Part shown: positions 1-6,557 of the stretch, in pieces
Numbering within the stretch: the first letter of the stretch is position 1
Layout: each line of letters begins with the position of its first letter
NCBI GenBank assembly: GCA_934183135.1
Contig: CAKPRX010000013.1
Span: forward strand, 1 to 37,071
Reading direction: 5' to 3'
DNA length: 37,071 nucleotides
Source: an uncultured Prevotella sp.
GTDB lineage: Bacteria; Bacteroidota; Bacteroidia; Bacteroidales; Bacteroidaceae
Translations under genes and position numbers: made by a program
Notes under the pieces: model-generated
What the model saw: the letters and a program-made list of their open reading frames with translations, nothing else
Database searches by the model: none
Told to the model about the DNA's origin: nothing

Positions 1-169
1 AGTCTACGATGGTCAGGTGGGTCACCCCCGACCGCACCAGGCACTCGGCACACCAGCTGCCCACGCCGCCCACGCCAAAGATGATGACGCGCTGGGCGGT
101 GATGGCATCCATCACATCGGCACCTACCAGCAGTTCGGTGCGGTTAAACAGTCCTCTCTCTATCCCCAT
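1..169 (-). CDS. TcdA/ThiF-like tRNA threonylcarbamoyladenosine dehydratase, N-terminal part
   Basis: Only the first 56 codons lie in the window; the gene continues past its left edge. The protein starts MGIERGLFNRTELLVGAD and then shows the nucleotide-binding loop of the ThiF/E1-like fold, RVIIFGVGGVGSWCAE at about residues 29-44, followed by LVRSGVTHLTIVD. That glycine-rich loop, the SWCAE continuation and the acidic residue at the end of the next strand are typical of TcdA (CsdL/YgdL), which uses ATP to cyclise t6A37 in tRNAs. Other ThiF-like proteins (MoeB, ThiF) share the loop, so the exact member is inferred from the spacing of the N terminus. The ATG follows a leader ending in AATAAGGT. 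The EamA transporter gene lies 53 bp upstream on the same strand, so the two may be cotranscribed. Confidence 0.75.
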   Translation of the reverse strand, partial: MGIERGLFNRTELLVGADVMDAITAQRVIIFGVGGVGSWCAECLVRSGVTHLTIVD

Positions 170-222
170 ACCTTATTATATATATGTAGTTACTTACTAT
201 GTGTGTGTCTGTAGCCCCGCAG

Positions 223-1119
223 TTACGACCGGCTGTCGGCGCGGGTAACCATATAGGCGCTGAGCAGCACCAGGACCAGGGCCACGGGCTTGTCCCACGT
301 GAGCACGTCCTGGCCGATGGCTATGGCCACAAACGAGGCCACGATGGGCTGCAGATTGGTGTACACGCTCACGGTAGTGGCCTTGATGTAGCGCATGGCA
401 AAGGGTATGGCGAAGTAGCCGGCCACCGTGGCAAAGACCACGATAAAGGCCATCTCGGCCGCCCCTGCCCATGTACATGCCGAGGAGTACAGCGGCTGCG
501 AGCCCAGTTCGCCCCAGGCCATGGGCAGCACGGCCACGGCCGAGACGAGAAATGTCCATTTCATCTGGGTAACGGCGGTGTAGCGCTGGCTCACCCGACG
601 GGTGATGATGAGGTACAGGGCCCATGTAAGCAGGCTGAGCACGGCCAGGCCGATGCCCAGCAGGTCGTTGCGGCCCGCCCCGCCGCTCCAGTTCATCAGC
701 GCCATGAGCACCGCGCCCACGATGCCCGTAACCACGCCCGCCAGTCTGACGGTGGTGATGCGCTCGCCTATGAGCAGGGCCGCCATGAGCATGGTGGCCA
801 CGGGGGTCAGGGTGGCTATGAGCGAGAAATACACCGGGGTGGTGTACACCAGTGCCCAGGCGGTAAGCGTCTGCGACACCACGATGCCCAGCAGTCCGCC
901 GCCCATGATGACCAGCAGGTCGCGACGCGCCACCCGCTCGGCGGGCATGAAGAGCGATATGAGCCAGAAGATGGCGGCAGCGCCCACGCATCGCGTAAGC
1001 ATGTAGACCATGGGCGACACCCACTGGCTGAGCAGCAGGGCCGTCACGGGGACGCCCAGTCCGAAGATGACATTGGCCGACAACACAGCCACGTGCCCTT
1101 GTACCTTGTTTTTTTCCAT
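223..1119 (-). CDS. EamA/DMT-family inner-membrane transporter
   Basis: A 298-residue, very hydrophobic protein beginning MEKNKVQGHVAVLSANVIFG. It has about ten predicted membrane helices in two halves, the usual layout of drug/metabolite transporters of the EamA family. The first half carries NVIFGLGVPV and the second GIVGAVLMALMNWSGG and an NLQPIVASFVAIAIGQD segment; the NLQP motif in the ninth helix is characteristic of EamA proteins. The substrate cannot be told from sequence. The frame stays open upstream to 1239, but that extension is translated repeat DNA (KNFVFSFALSSACTTFAP), so the start is placed at 1119. A consensus promoter inside the repeat ends only about 6 bp before this ATG, which implies a leaderless or near-leaderless transcript. 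Confidence 0.88.
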   Translation of the reverse strand: MEKNKVQGHVAVLSANVIFGLGVPVTALLLSQWVSPMVYMLTRCVGAAAIFWLISLFMPAERVARRDLLVIMGGGLLGIVVSQTLTAWALVYTTPVYFSLIATLTPVATMLMAALLIGERITTVRLAGVVTGIVGAVLMALMNWSGGAGRNDLLGIGLAVLSLLTWALYLIITRRVSQRYTAVTQMKWTFLVSAVAVLPMAWGELGSQPLYSSACTWAGAAEMAFIVVFATVAGYFAIPFAMRYIKATTVSVYTNLQPIVASFVAIAIGQDVLTWDKPVALVLVLLSAYMVTRADSRS

Positions 1120-1124
1120 GGGTG

Positions 1125-1155
1125 CAAAGGTAGTGCAAGCCGAAGACAATGCAAA
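1125..1155 (-). promoter_or_regulatory. Bacteroidetes-type promoter of the EamA gene, inside a dispersed repeat
   Basis: Read on the minus strand, TTTG (1155-1152) is followed after exactly 19 bp by TACCTTTG (1132-1125). This matches the -33 TTTG / -7 TAnnTTTG consensus of Bacteroidetes housekeeping promoters. Transcription would start at about 1119-1121, at the EamA start codon. Confidence 0.75.
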
Positions 1156-1239
1156 GGAAAAGACGAAGTTTTTTCTAATTTGCTTTGTTGAGGCGAAGCC
1201 TACCTTATTCAAAGGTAGTGCAAGTTGAGAGGAATACAC

Positions 1240-1260
1240 GATTTAGTTGATAACTAAATC
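1240..1260. repeat. 9-bp perfect inverted repeat
   Basis: GATTTAGTT (1240-1248) and AACTAAATC (1252-1260) are perfectly complementary around a GAT centre. It sits between promoter-repeat units 2 and 3 and could be an operator or a small hairpin; no protein can be named for it. Confidence 0.6.
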
Positions 1261-1369
1261 TTCAAAATCTCATTTATTTTTATTCCCGAAACGTAGCCTA
1301 CCCTTCACGGCGACAGCCGTAAAGGGGCAAGCCGAAGACAATGCAAAGGAAAAGACGAAGTTTTTTCCG

Positions 1370-1561
1370 TTTGACCCACACCTTATTATATATACGCGCG
1401 CGAGGGACGGCCATGTCAAGGGCACGGCCACTGTGTCCAACGCATGCCGAAAGCGCAGCAGCTTATAGCCTGCGCCCCATCGCGAGAACAGCAAGAGGGT
1501 CTCCACGTCGCTAACACTGCCCTCATGTCCACGAAGGTTAACAGGCAGAGGGCCTACTCGC
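1370..1561. other. Intergenic stretch without a recognisable gene
   Basis: This stretch begins with CACCTTATTATATATACGCG (1379-1398), a sequence that recurs in similar form at 16312-16340 (CCTATTATTATATACGCGCA), in both cases followed within 50-150 bp by the string AACAGGCAGA. Both neighbours are close to a 472-bp element. An open frame runs through it on the minus strand, but the product resembles nothing known and it continues into repeat DNA, so I do not call a gene. Confidence 0.5.
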
Positions 1562-2033
1562 ATCGTAAAGATTTTTCCGATATTGTATAAATATACATTT
1601 TCGGTGTTTCGGCAGCGGACAAGGATTTGGGGGGCTTCTGTAATTTGTCTGTACGGTGACCAAGGGGACAGCGGTGGCGAAAATGAGAAATTCCTGACCA
1701 CCCGAAAACCATCATTCCAGTGCTCGCGATGGTCATTAGAATCGTAATGACCATCGCGAGCAAAAAAATGACCATCGCGGCGCCCCAAAAAACCATGCGC
1801 ATAAGAGGCGAAAATAGCAACGGAAAAGGCGCCAGACGCCCCTATTTTGTAAAAGGTTGTTACTTTTACGGCCCTTACGGTGCCCCGAAATGGCCCCAAA
1901 GGCCCCGAAAACAGTCCTGGATGGTTGAGTTTTTCCGGAAATTGTGCCCCGAAAAACGGCTATTACGACTGTATATTTATGCAAAAGCGCTGCCCGTTTT
2001 GCATAAATATACAGTCGCGTGTAAAGGTTTTTC
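1562..2033 (+). repeat. 472-bp non-coding dispersed element, copy A
   Basis: This copy matches the reverse complement of 15694-16165 over its whole length, with the same end points (ATCGTAAAG at the left, GTAAAGGTTTTTC at the right). Landmarks in order are: palindrome TGTATAAATATACA (1584-1597); a perfect 18-bp hairpin, arm TGCTCGCGATGGTCATTA at 1721-1738, loop GAATCG, closing arm 1745-1762; a third copy of ATGACCATCGCG at 1768-1779; a conserved AAAACAGTCCTGG block near 1907-1920; and a perfect 20-bp hairpin with arms 1967-1986 and 1997-2016 and a 10-nt loop. No frame encodes a recognisable protein. The stems are far better conserved than the spacer between 1600 and 1720, which points to function or mobility through structure. 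Confidence 0.85.
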
Positions 2034-2149
2034 ACAGCTATACGCCATGGCGACGACAGCGACAGAGTCCATGGTACTGCCCATAACGGCCACGGCACAC
2101 AGCCAGGAGGACACTTGCCGTTATCCAGAAGTGCCTCTCCATCCCCGCT
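2034..2149. other. Intergenic stretch, nothing recognised
   Basis: This is the GC-rich sequence between element copy A and the 3' end of the beta-barrel gene. No gene, hairpin or promoter that I can support. Confidence 0.4.
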
Positions 2150-2178
2150 TTTTTATCTTTTCACTTTTTACCTTTTTG
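2150..2178 (-). repeat. GGTAAAA-type tract at a gene end
   Basis: On the minus strand this reads as repeats of the type GGTAAAAAGTGAAAAGATAA. The stop codon of the beta-barrel gene (TAA at 2170-2168) is itself the TAA of the first GGTAAAA. A similar tract begins at the stop codon of the glucanotransferase gene at 22991, and another lies at 16236-16270. Confidence 0.65.
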
Positions 2179-3076
2179 CTTTTCGGAACAGCTGGCCGAT
2201 ATTGATGCCTATGCCAACCGATGAGGTGTAGGCTTTCTTGCCACTCGTAGTCTTGAAAAGAGGCAACAGGCCCACACGGCCGGTAATGGTAAGCGGGCCG
2301 AAGTTGACCCCCATCTCGGCATTGAGCCCGACAGGATTGACGCGGAAGTCGCGCTCCACGGGGTCGCCCGTCTCCTCGGGCGTAAAGCGGTACTTACCAC
2401 CCACCCTAATATCTGCCGACAGGCCCAGGAATATCTGCGAGGCCATGGTGCCCTCGGTTTCGAGCGGGTTCCACACCAGCATCAGCGGCACGCGTATTCC
2501 GGTATAGGTAAGGCGGTTGGTGGCGGCCTTGGCAGGGGCAGGGGCGAAGCTGACATGGTTGCCCTGGCCCTCTACCAGCATCCCGGCCTGAAAGTTGTTC
2601 CACGCCATGTACACCTGGGTACCCATGGACAGTCCCAAGGTGCCTTTCCGACCGGTGGGGGTCAACGGGCAGACACCCTCGAAGACGGTGACGCCCACCT
2701 CGCCGCTGCCCGACCCGCGGGTGTGCAGTCCGGCGCTGCTGTTGGCCGTAGACCCTATCTTGTTATCCGTAGAGGTAAAGGCATACCACACCGTGGGCAG
2801 CGCAGGGAACACGCCCGCGCCGTTAACGTAAGACGAGGGCAGGAAGGGCGACGTGACGTACACGCGCTCTACCTCCTGGCCGTCTACATAGGTAGTGGTG
2901 CTCGACTTGCGCAGCTGCGTGCCCTGCGCATTGTACACCTCGACCTGCGTATCGGCCGCGCCGCCGCTCACTACGATGCGCTGTCCGTTAAACACGATGG
3001 TGGTGTCTCTCTTAGTCTGCGCCCCGGCCACGAGCACCGTCATGGTGGCCATCAGCAGGGCGACTGTCCGCTTCAT
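2168..3076 (-). CDS. Secreted outer-membrane beta-barrel-like protein, function unknown
   Basis: 302 residues. The start at 3076 gives a clear signal peptide, MKRTVALLMATMTVLVAGAQ, cleaved after about residue 18-19; the longer open frame upstream has no such start. Residues 20-80 are a polar beta-rich region (TTIVFNGQRIVVSGG, VEVYNAQGTQLRKSS). From about residue 125 the sequence alternates hydrophobic and polar residues with glycine and aromatic girdles, including LGLSMGTQVYMAWNNFQAG and a C-terminal SVGIGINIGQLFRK, as expected of an outer-membrane barrel. I do not recognise a family with a known role. It is divergent from the OmpA-like lipoprotein gene and ends inside a GGTAAAA tract. Confidence 0.7.
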   Translation of the reverse strand: MKRTVALLMATMTVLVAGAQTKRDTTIVFNGQRIVVSGGAADTQVEVYNAQGTQLRKSSTTTYVDGQEVERVYVTSPFLPSSYVNGAGVFPALPTVWYAFTSTDNKIGSTANSSAGLHTRGSGSGEVGVTVFEGVCPLTPTGRKGTLGLSMGTQVYMAWNNFQAGMLVEGQGNHVSFAPAPAKAATNRLTYTGIRVPLMLVWNPLETEGTMASQIFLGLSADIRVGGKYRFTPEETGDPVERDFRVNPVGLNAEMGVNFGPLTITGRVGLLPLFKTTSGKKAYTSSVGIGINIGQLFRKAKR

Positions 3077-3424
3077 CTTCACAATTATAAGCTGTTTATC
3101 TGTTAATACTTTCTGCTGTTCCCGATAGCTGCCAGCCCGTGGGCCACCTCTTCGGGCGTTACGTGGGGCTCTTCCGGCTCGGCCAGCTATACTAATAACG
3201 TACAGGACCATGGTTTGTGACATGTAAATAGTTGTTTTTTGCGCGCTGTTATGGTTAAATAACATTAAAGAAAAACACAAAAAGGGGTTTACGAACGTCA
3301 TATATATAAGTTTTGATAACTTTGCAGACTATAGCTGCCATCGGCCCAGCCCCCAAGAGGCTCCGCCGCATGAGCCAGGCTTACGGTCCAAACATTACTA
3401 ACACCATTAATATCACGAAAGATT
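3077..3424. other. Divergent intergenic region with a possible small-ORF remnant
   Basis: This 348-bp region separates two divergent genes. On the minus strand from about 3222 down to 3107 there is a short protein-like stretch, MSQTMVLYVISI at first and then, one frame over, LAEPEEPHVTPEEVAHGLAA ending at a stop near 3107. A single base change in length would join them into about 39 residues. This may be a decayed or frameshifted small gene. The plus-strand part holds the promoter and a roughly 95-nt leader of the OmpA-like gene. Confidence 0.35.
3317..3324 (+). promoter_or_regulatory. -7 promoter element of the OmpA-like lipoprotein gene
   Basis: TAACTTTG matches the TAnnTTTG consensus. No good TTTG is found 19-21 bp upstream. 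The predicted transcript would have a leader of about 95 nt. Confidence 0.55.
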
Positions 3425-4303
3425 ATGAAGAAAACAAAATCTATGGTACTGACCCTCGCCCTGGGAGCACTGGTGCTGTCGGGCTGTGTCAGCAAGAAGA
3501 ACTTAGAGGCTTGCCAGAGCGAGCTGAAGAACTGCCAGACCGAGAACAGGGAACTGACGGGCAACTATCAGAACACCAAGGAGCAGCTGGCCGCTGCCCA
3601 GGCCCGCGTGGCCTCGCTGACCGACCAGCTGGCCACTCAGAAGAAGGCTTACGCTGCCCTCCAGCAGAGCCTCGACAAGAGTCTGGCCAACACCAGCGCC
3701 AACAACGTCAATATCTCCAAGCTGGTAGACCAGATTAACGAGAGCAACCAGTACATACGCCACCTGGTAGAGGTGAAGAGCAAGTCGGACTCGCTCAACA
3801 TGGTACTCACCAACAACCTGACACGCTCACTGAGCAAGGAGGAACTCAAGGAGGTAGACGTGCAGGTACTCAAGGGCGTGGTGTACATATCCCTGGCCGA
3901 CAATATGCTGTACAAGAGCGGCTCATACGAGATCAGCGACCGCGCCGAGGAAACCCTGAGCAAGATAGCCAAGATTATCATGGACTACAAGGACTACGAT
4001 GTGCTCATCGAGGGCAATACCGACAATGTGCCCATCAACACCAGCGCCGCCTCGATGAAGAACATACGCAACAACTGGGACCTCTCAGCCCTGCGAGCCT
4101 CCTCGGTGGTTCAGTATCTGCAGACCCGCTTCGGCGTAGCCCCCAAGAGACTCACCGCAGGCGGCAGGGGCGAGTACAATCCCGTGGCCAGCAACGACAC
4201 GGAGGTGGGCAAGCAGCGCAACCGCCGCACCCAGATTATCATCACGCCCAAGCTCGACCAGTTCATGGACCTTATCGACAAGGCGCCCGACAGCGACAAG
4301 TAA
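3425..4303 (+). CDS. OmpA-family peptidoglycan-binding lipoprotein
   Basis: 292 residues. The N terminus MKKTKSMVLTLALGALVLSG is followed by Cys21, a lipobox (LSGC). Residues about 22-130 are rich in Gln, Lys, Glu and Leu in heptads (NLEACQSELKNCQTENREL and so on), a predicted coiled coil or stalk. The C-terminal half is an OmpA domain, with the core LIEGNTDNVPI near residue 198, NWDLSALRASSVVQYL and a GGRGEYNPVASNDTEVGKQR stretch including the conserved NRR after it. The OmpA domain binds diaminopimelate in peptidoglycan, so the protein should tether the outer membrane to the wall through its lipid anchor and stalk. A strong terminator follows. The family call is firm; a specific role is not. 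Confidence 0.93.
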   Translation: MKKTKSMVLTLALGALVLSGCVSKKNLEACQSELKNCQTENRELTGNYQNTKEQLAAAQARVASLTDQLATQKKAYAALQQSLDKSLANTSANNVNISKLVDQINESNQYIRHLVEVKSKSDSLNMVLTNNLTRSLSKEELKEVDVQVLKGVVYISLADNMLYKSGSYEISDRAEETLSKIAKIIMDYKDYDVLIEGNTDNVPINTSAASMKNIRNNWDLSALRASSVVQYLQTRFGVAPKRLTAGGRGEYNPVASNDTEVGKQRNRRTQIIITPKLDQFMDLIDKAPDSDK

Positions 4304-4330
4304 GCTGACGGCTCCCGCCACTATACAAGA

Positions 4331-4381
4331 ACTCGCCCTGACAGACCAGACCAGTGTCTGCCAGGGCGAGTGCCTTTTAAG
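4331..4381 (+). terminator. Rho-independent terminator after the OmpA-like gene
   Basis: ACTCGCCCTG (4331-4340) pairs with CAGGGCGAGT (4362-4371), with an inner CAGAC/GTCTG pairing. A short T run follows within GCCTTTTAAGG. It could also stop transcripts coming from the minus-strand HAD gene. Confidence 0.8.
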
Positions 4382-4464
4382 GCAATTATCTTCATCCTCT
4401 GTTTTATTCAAGATTGTGACGGCCGTTCAAATCATCTATCCATAATTACTACGCAATAGTTTTT

Positions 4465-4887
4465 TTACCCTTCTTCAGAAGAGAGGTAAGTGGAATAGAT
4501 ACCTTGAAGCTCGTGCATATTACTCAAGTTAACCATTATCAGCCTATCTAAGCAATTATTCAGTCTCAACACATTCTTCTCTGCCTCAAACACATAATCA
4601 TCTATCCAGTAAAATTTCGTGCTAAAGTCAATGGCTTCCGTCTTTAAGTCTTTCCACACCGCAGGCTTCACTCTTTGCATTTTGTTTATCATGTCATTAG
4701 GATAGTAGTCAGATAATCTGGCTAACACACGACCAGCATTACCGTCCCGGCAATGAGTAGTGAGCCAATAGCAATCAAACTTGAGAAGAGCCTTTTCTAT
4801 AAAAGGAATAGCCCCAGGGGCCATTCGCGTATTCTTAGTAGTGAGCAAGACGCCATCGACATCCAAATATAGTTTCGTCATATCCAA
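4465..4887 (-). CDS. Small HAD-like phosphatase domain protein
   Basis: 140 residues starting MDMTKLYLDVDGVLL; the DVDG motif is HAD motif I, with the nucleophile and general acid aspartates at positions 9 and 11. YWLTTHCRDG fits motif II (TTH), and FYWIDDYVFEAEK supplies the paired aspartates of motif IV. At this length it has no cap domain. Single-domain proteins of this kind resemble the HAD domains linked to RNA-repair (Swiss Army Knife) proteins, but that is a guess. The start at 4887 or the third-codon ATG at 4881 are both possible. Its base composition is clearly AT-richer than every neighbouring gene, which suggests recent acquisition. No mobility gene lies beside it. Confidence 0.75.
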   Translation of the reverse strand: MDMTKLYLDVDGVLLTTKNTRMAPGAIPFIEKALLKFDCYWLTTHCRDGNAGRVLARLSDYYPNDMINKMQRVKPAVWKDLKTEAIDFSTKFYWIDDYVFEAEKNVLRLNNCLDRLIMVNLSNMHELQGIYSTYLSSEEG

Positions 4888-4986
4888 TGGAAATATTATC
4901 AGAAGAGAAAAAGGTGCTGCGAATATTACATTCCCTGGTATCTACAGTCGCCAAATAGCGCAGGGGCACTGACACCCACTTACAGG

Positions 4987-5616
4987 TTACTTCAGGTAGT
5001 ACAGGAAGTCATTGCCGTCCCACTCCCATCCGGCCACGCCATAACGTATGAGGCGCGCCAGTATCTTGATGACCAGGAACCGCTTGACATGAGCTATCTT
5101 GGAGATGACCTGGAGTGGCTGATGGGGGTTCAGGCGCATCATTTCCATGAGGTGCGACTCGGTGTCTGTGTACGGCATGACGTTCTCCTCGCGCTGTTCT
5201 TGCTTCCACATCTCCACATGGACGGGCGATGCTACCACATTCTCGTCCTTGATGCGCAGGTAGGCCGTGGCGTGGCCGGCCGCGTCCATGGCGCACACGG
5301 GGCGGACGGTGGCAGGCGGTATGGTGGCCACCACTACATTGCGCCCGTCTACATGGAATGTCCTAAAGCTGATATCTGACTCTGGCGTGCAGTAAGTATA
5401 GGCCGCGCGGTTCATCATGAATATCTCCTCGTCGGACGTCACACCGGCCACGGCGCCATCGTCGCGCACGCCGATGAGCAGCCGGCCGCCCGCAGTGTTG
5501 GCAAAGGCCGACACCGACCTGGCCAGCTTGACCGCGTCGGTTACCTGGTACTTGAAGTCCTGCTGGCGATGCTCGCCCTGGGCTATCAGCTCGTGTATGT
5601 ATGCGTTGTCGTCCAT
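4987..5616 (-). CDS. AlbA_2 (Schlafen-type) putative nucleic-acid-binding protein
   Basis: 209 residues. Residues about 5-130 match the AlbA_2 domain: EHRQQDFKYQVTDAVKLARS, then AFANTAGGRLLIGVRDDGAV with the hallmark FANTxGGxLxIGVxDDG, then VVVATIPPATVRPV and the AYLRIKDENV segment. The C-terminal 60 residues (HLMEMMRLNPHQPLQVISKI, ending WEWDGNDFLYYLK) look like a small helical domain, possibly a winged helix. AlbA_2 proteins in bacteria are thought to bind nucleic acid and some act as transcription factors; the target is unknown. It lies 38 bp after the yitT gene in a cysE-yitT-AlbA_2 unit. Confidence 0.85.
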   Translation of the reverse strand: MDDNAYIHELIAQGEHRQQDFKYQVTDAVKLARSVSAFANTAGGRLLIGVRDDGAVAGVTSDEEIFMMNRAAYTYCTPESDISFRTFHVDGRNVVVATIPPATVRPVCAMDAAGHATAYLRIKDENVVASPVHVEMWKQEQREENVMPYTDTESHLMEMMRLNPHQPLQVISKIAHVKRFLVIKILARLIRYGVAGWEWDGNDFLYYLK

Positions 5617-5654
5617 AAATGATGGTGGCAGATAATGTGCTAACGGCAGCGGCC

Positions 5655-6557
5655 TTACTCCTGGTAACGCTTGGTGCGCACCTTGAACTTATCAAAGCCC
5701 TCGCCGTAAACTCCGATAACGGCACTCTGCGAGACAAAGGCGTGGGGGTCTATCTCGTTGATGAGCTGGAATATCTTGTGCGACTCGCTCTTCTTCGCAA
5801 GGACGAAGAGCATGCGAACCTCGCGCCCGGAGTAGAAACCCTCGCCGTTGATGACCGTTACACCGCGGTGGGGGTCGTTGATGATACGGATACCTATCTC
5901 CTCGTACTTATCGGAGATGATAAAGAACTGTACCGAGCGGCGCATGGAGTTGACCACATAGTCTATACAGAGCGAGGAGACAATGAGCGTAACGTAGCCG
6001 TAGATTATCTGCTCCCAGTCGTGCAGCACTACGTAGCTCGAGGATATGATGGTAAGGTCGACCACCAGGAACACCTTGCCCAGCGATATGTTGCGGTACT
6101 TGTTGATAATGGCGGCCACTATATCGGTACCTCCGGTAGAGCCATTGAAGGCCAGGCCCAGTCCGATGCCGCTTCCCATGAACACACCGCCGATGATGGA
6201 AGCCATAAAGGGGTCGTTCTGCAGCAGGTGCATGCTGGCCAGATGGTCCTGGAACACGCGCGAGATGACCGTGAGCAGCGTTACGGCATAGATGGTCTTG
6301 ACGCAGAACTTCCAGCCCAGTATGCGCAGGGCGATGAGCAGCAGCGTGGCGTTGATGGCAAAGTACGACAGCTGGATGGGGGTGCCGACACCCCAGTAGA
6401 GTACCGAGGAGATACCTGGAACGCCTCCCGACGGTATCTTGTTGGGCAGCAGGAACGTAGTCCAGCCTATACCATACGAAATCATGGCTACGCTGATCAT
6501 GGCGTAGTCGCGTATCTCCTTGCGGAGTGCCTTATGCTTGTCTAATGTCATATTCAT
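5655..6557 (-). CDS. YitT-family membrane protein (DUF161 + DUF2179)
   Basis: 300 residues. The N-terminal two thirds hold five or six membrane helices (MISVAMISYGIGWTTFLL, GGVPGISSVLYWGVG, GGVFMGSGIGLGLAFNGSTG with GGTDI after it), the standard YitT_membrane pattern. The C-terminal 85 residues, from GVTVINGEGFYSGREVRMLF to GEGFDKF, form the cytosolic DUF2179 domain. The family's substrate is unknown. The start codon overlaps the cysE stop by four bases (ATGA), so translation of the two genes is probably coupled. The ATG at 6551 is an alternative start two codons in. Confidence 0.92.
   Translation of the reverse strand: MNMTLDKHKALRKEIRDYAMISVAMISYGIGWTTFLLPNKIPSGGVPGISSVLYWGVGTPIQLSYFAINATLLLIALRILGWKFCVKTIYAVTLLTVISRVFQDHLASMHLLQNDPFMASIIGGVFMGSGIGLGLAFNGSTGGTDIVAAIINKYRNISLGKVFLVVDLTIISSSYVVLHDWEQIIYGYVTLIVSSLCIDYVVNSMRRSVQFFIISDKYEEIGIRIINDPHRGVTVINGEGFYSGREVRMLFVLAKKSESHKIFQLINEIDPHAFVSQSAVIGVYGEGFDKFKVRTKRYQE

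Larger units (their letters stand above)
1123..1369 (-). repeat. Cluster of three diverged 84-bp promoter repeats
   Basis: Unit 1 runs 1123-1207, unit 2 begins at 1208 and unit 3 covers 1319-1369. Units 1 and 3 share the block GCCGAAGACAATGCAAAGGA followed by AAAGACGAAGTTTTTTC. They belong to the same family as the tandem repeats at 35897-36119, with the same unit length (85 versus 84 bp) and the same order of blocks. Unit 1 keeps both promoter elements, unit 2 keeps only the -7 element (1217-1210) and unit 3 keeps the -33 but has lost the -7. The array therefore looks like an old duplication in which only the copy next to the gene still works. Confidence 0.85.

Noticed and set aside
1721..1762. 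Rho-independent terminator
   Set aside because: The 18-bp hairpin is followed by a run of A, not T, on the plus strand and by mixed sequence on the minus strand.
1562..2033. Insertion sequence
   Set aside because: No transposase frame in either copy and no clear target-site duplication seen; reported as a non-coding element instead.
5619..6545. Plus-strand open frame opposite yitT
   Set aside because: Antisense shadow of a well-supported membrane protein.
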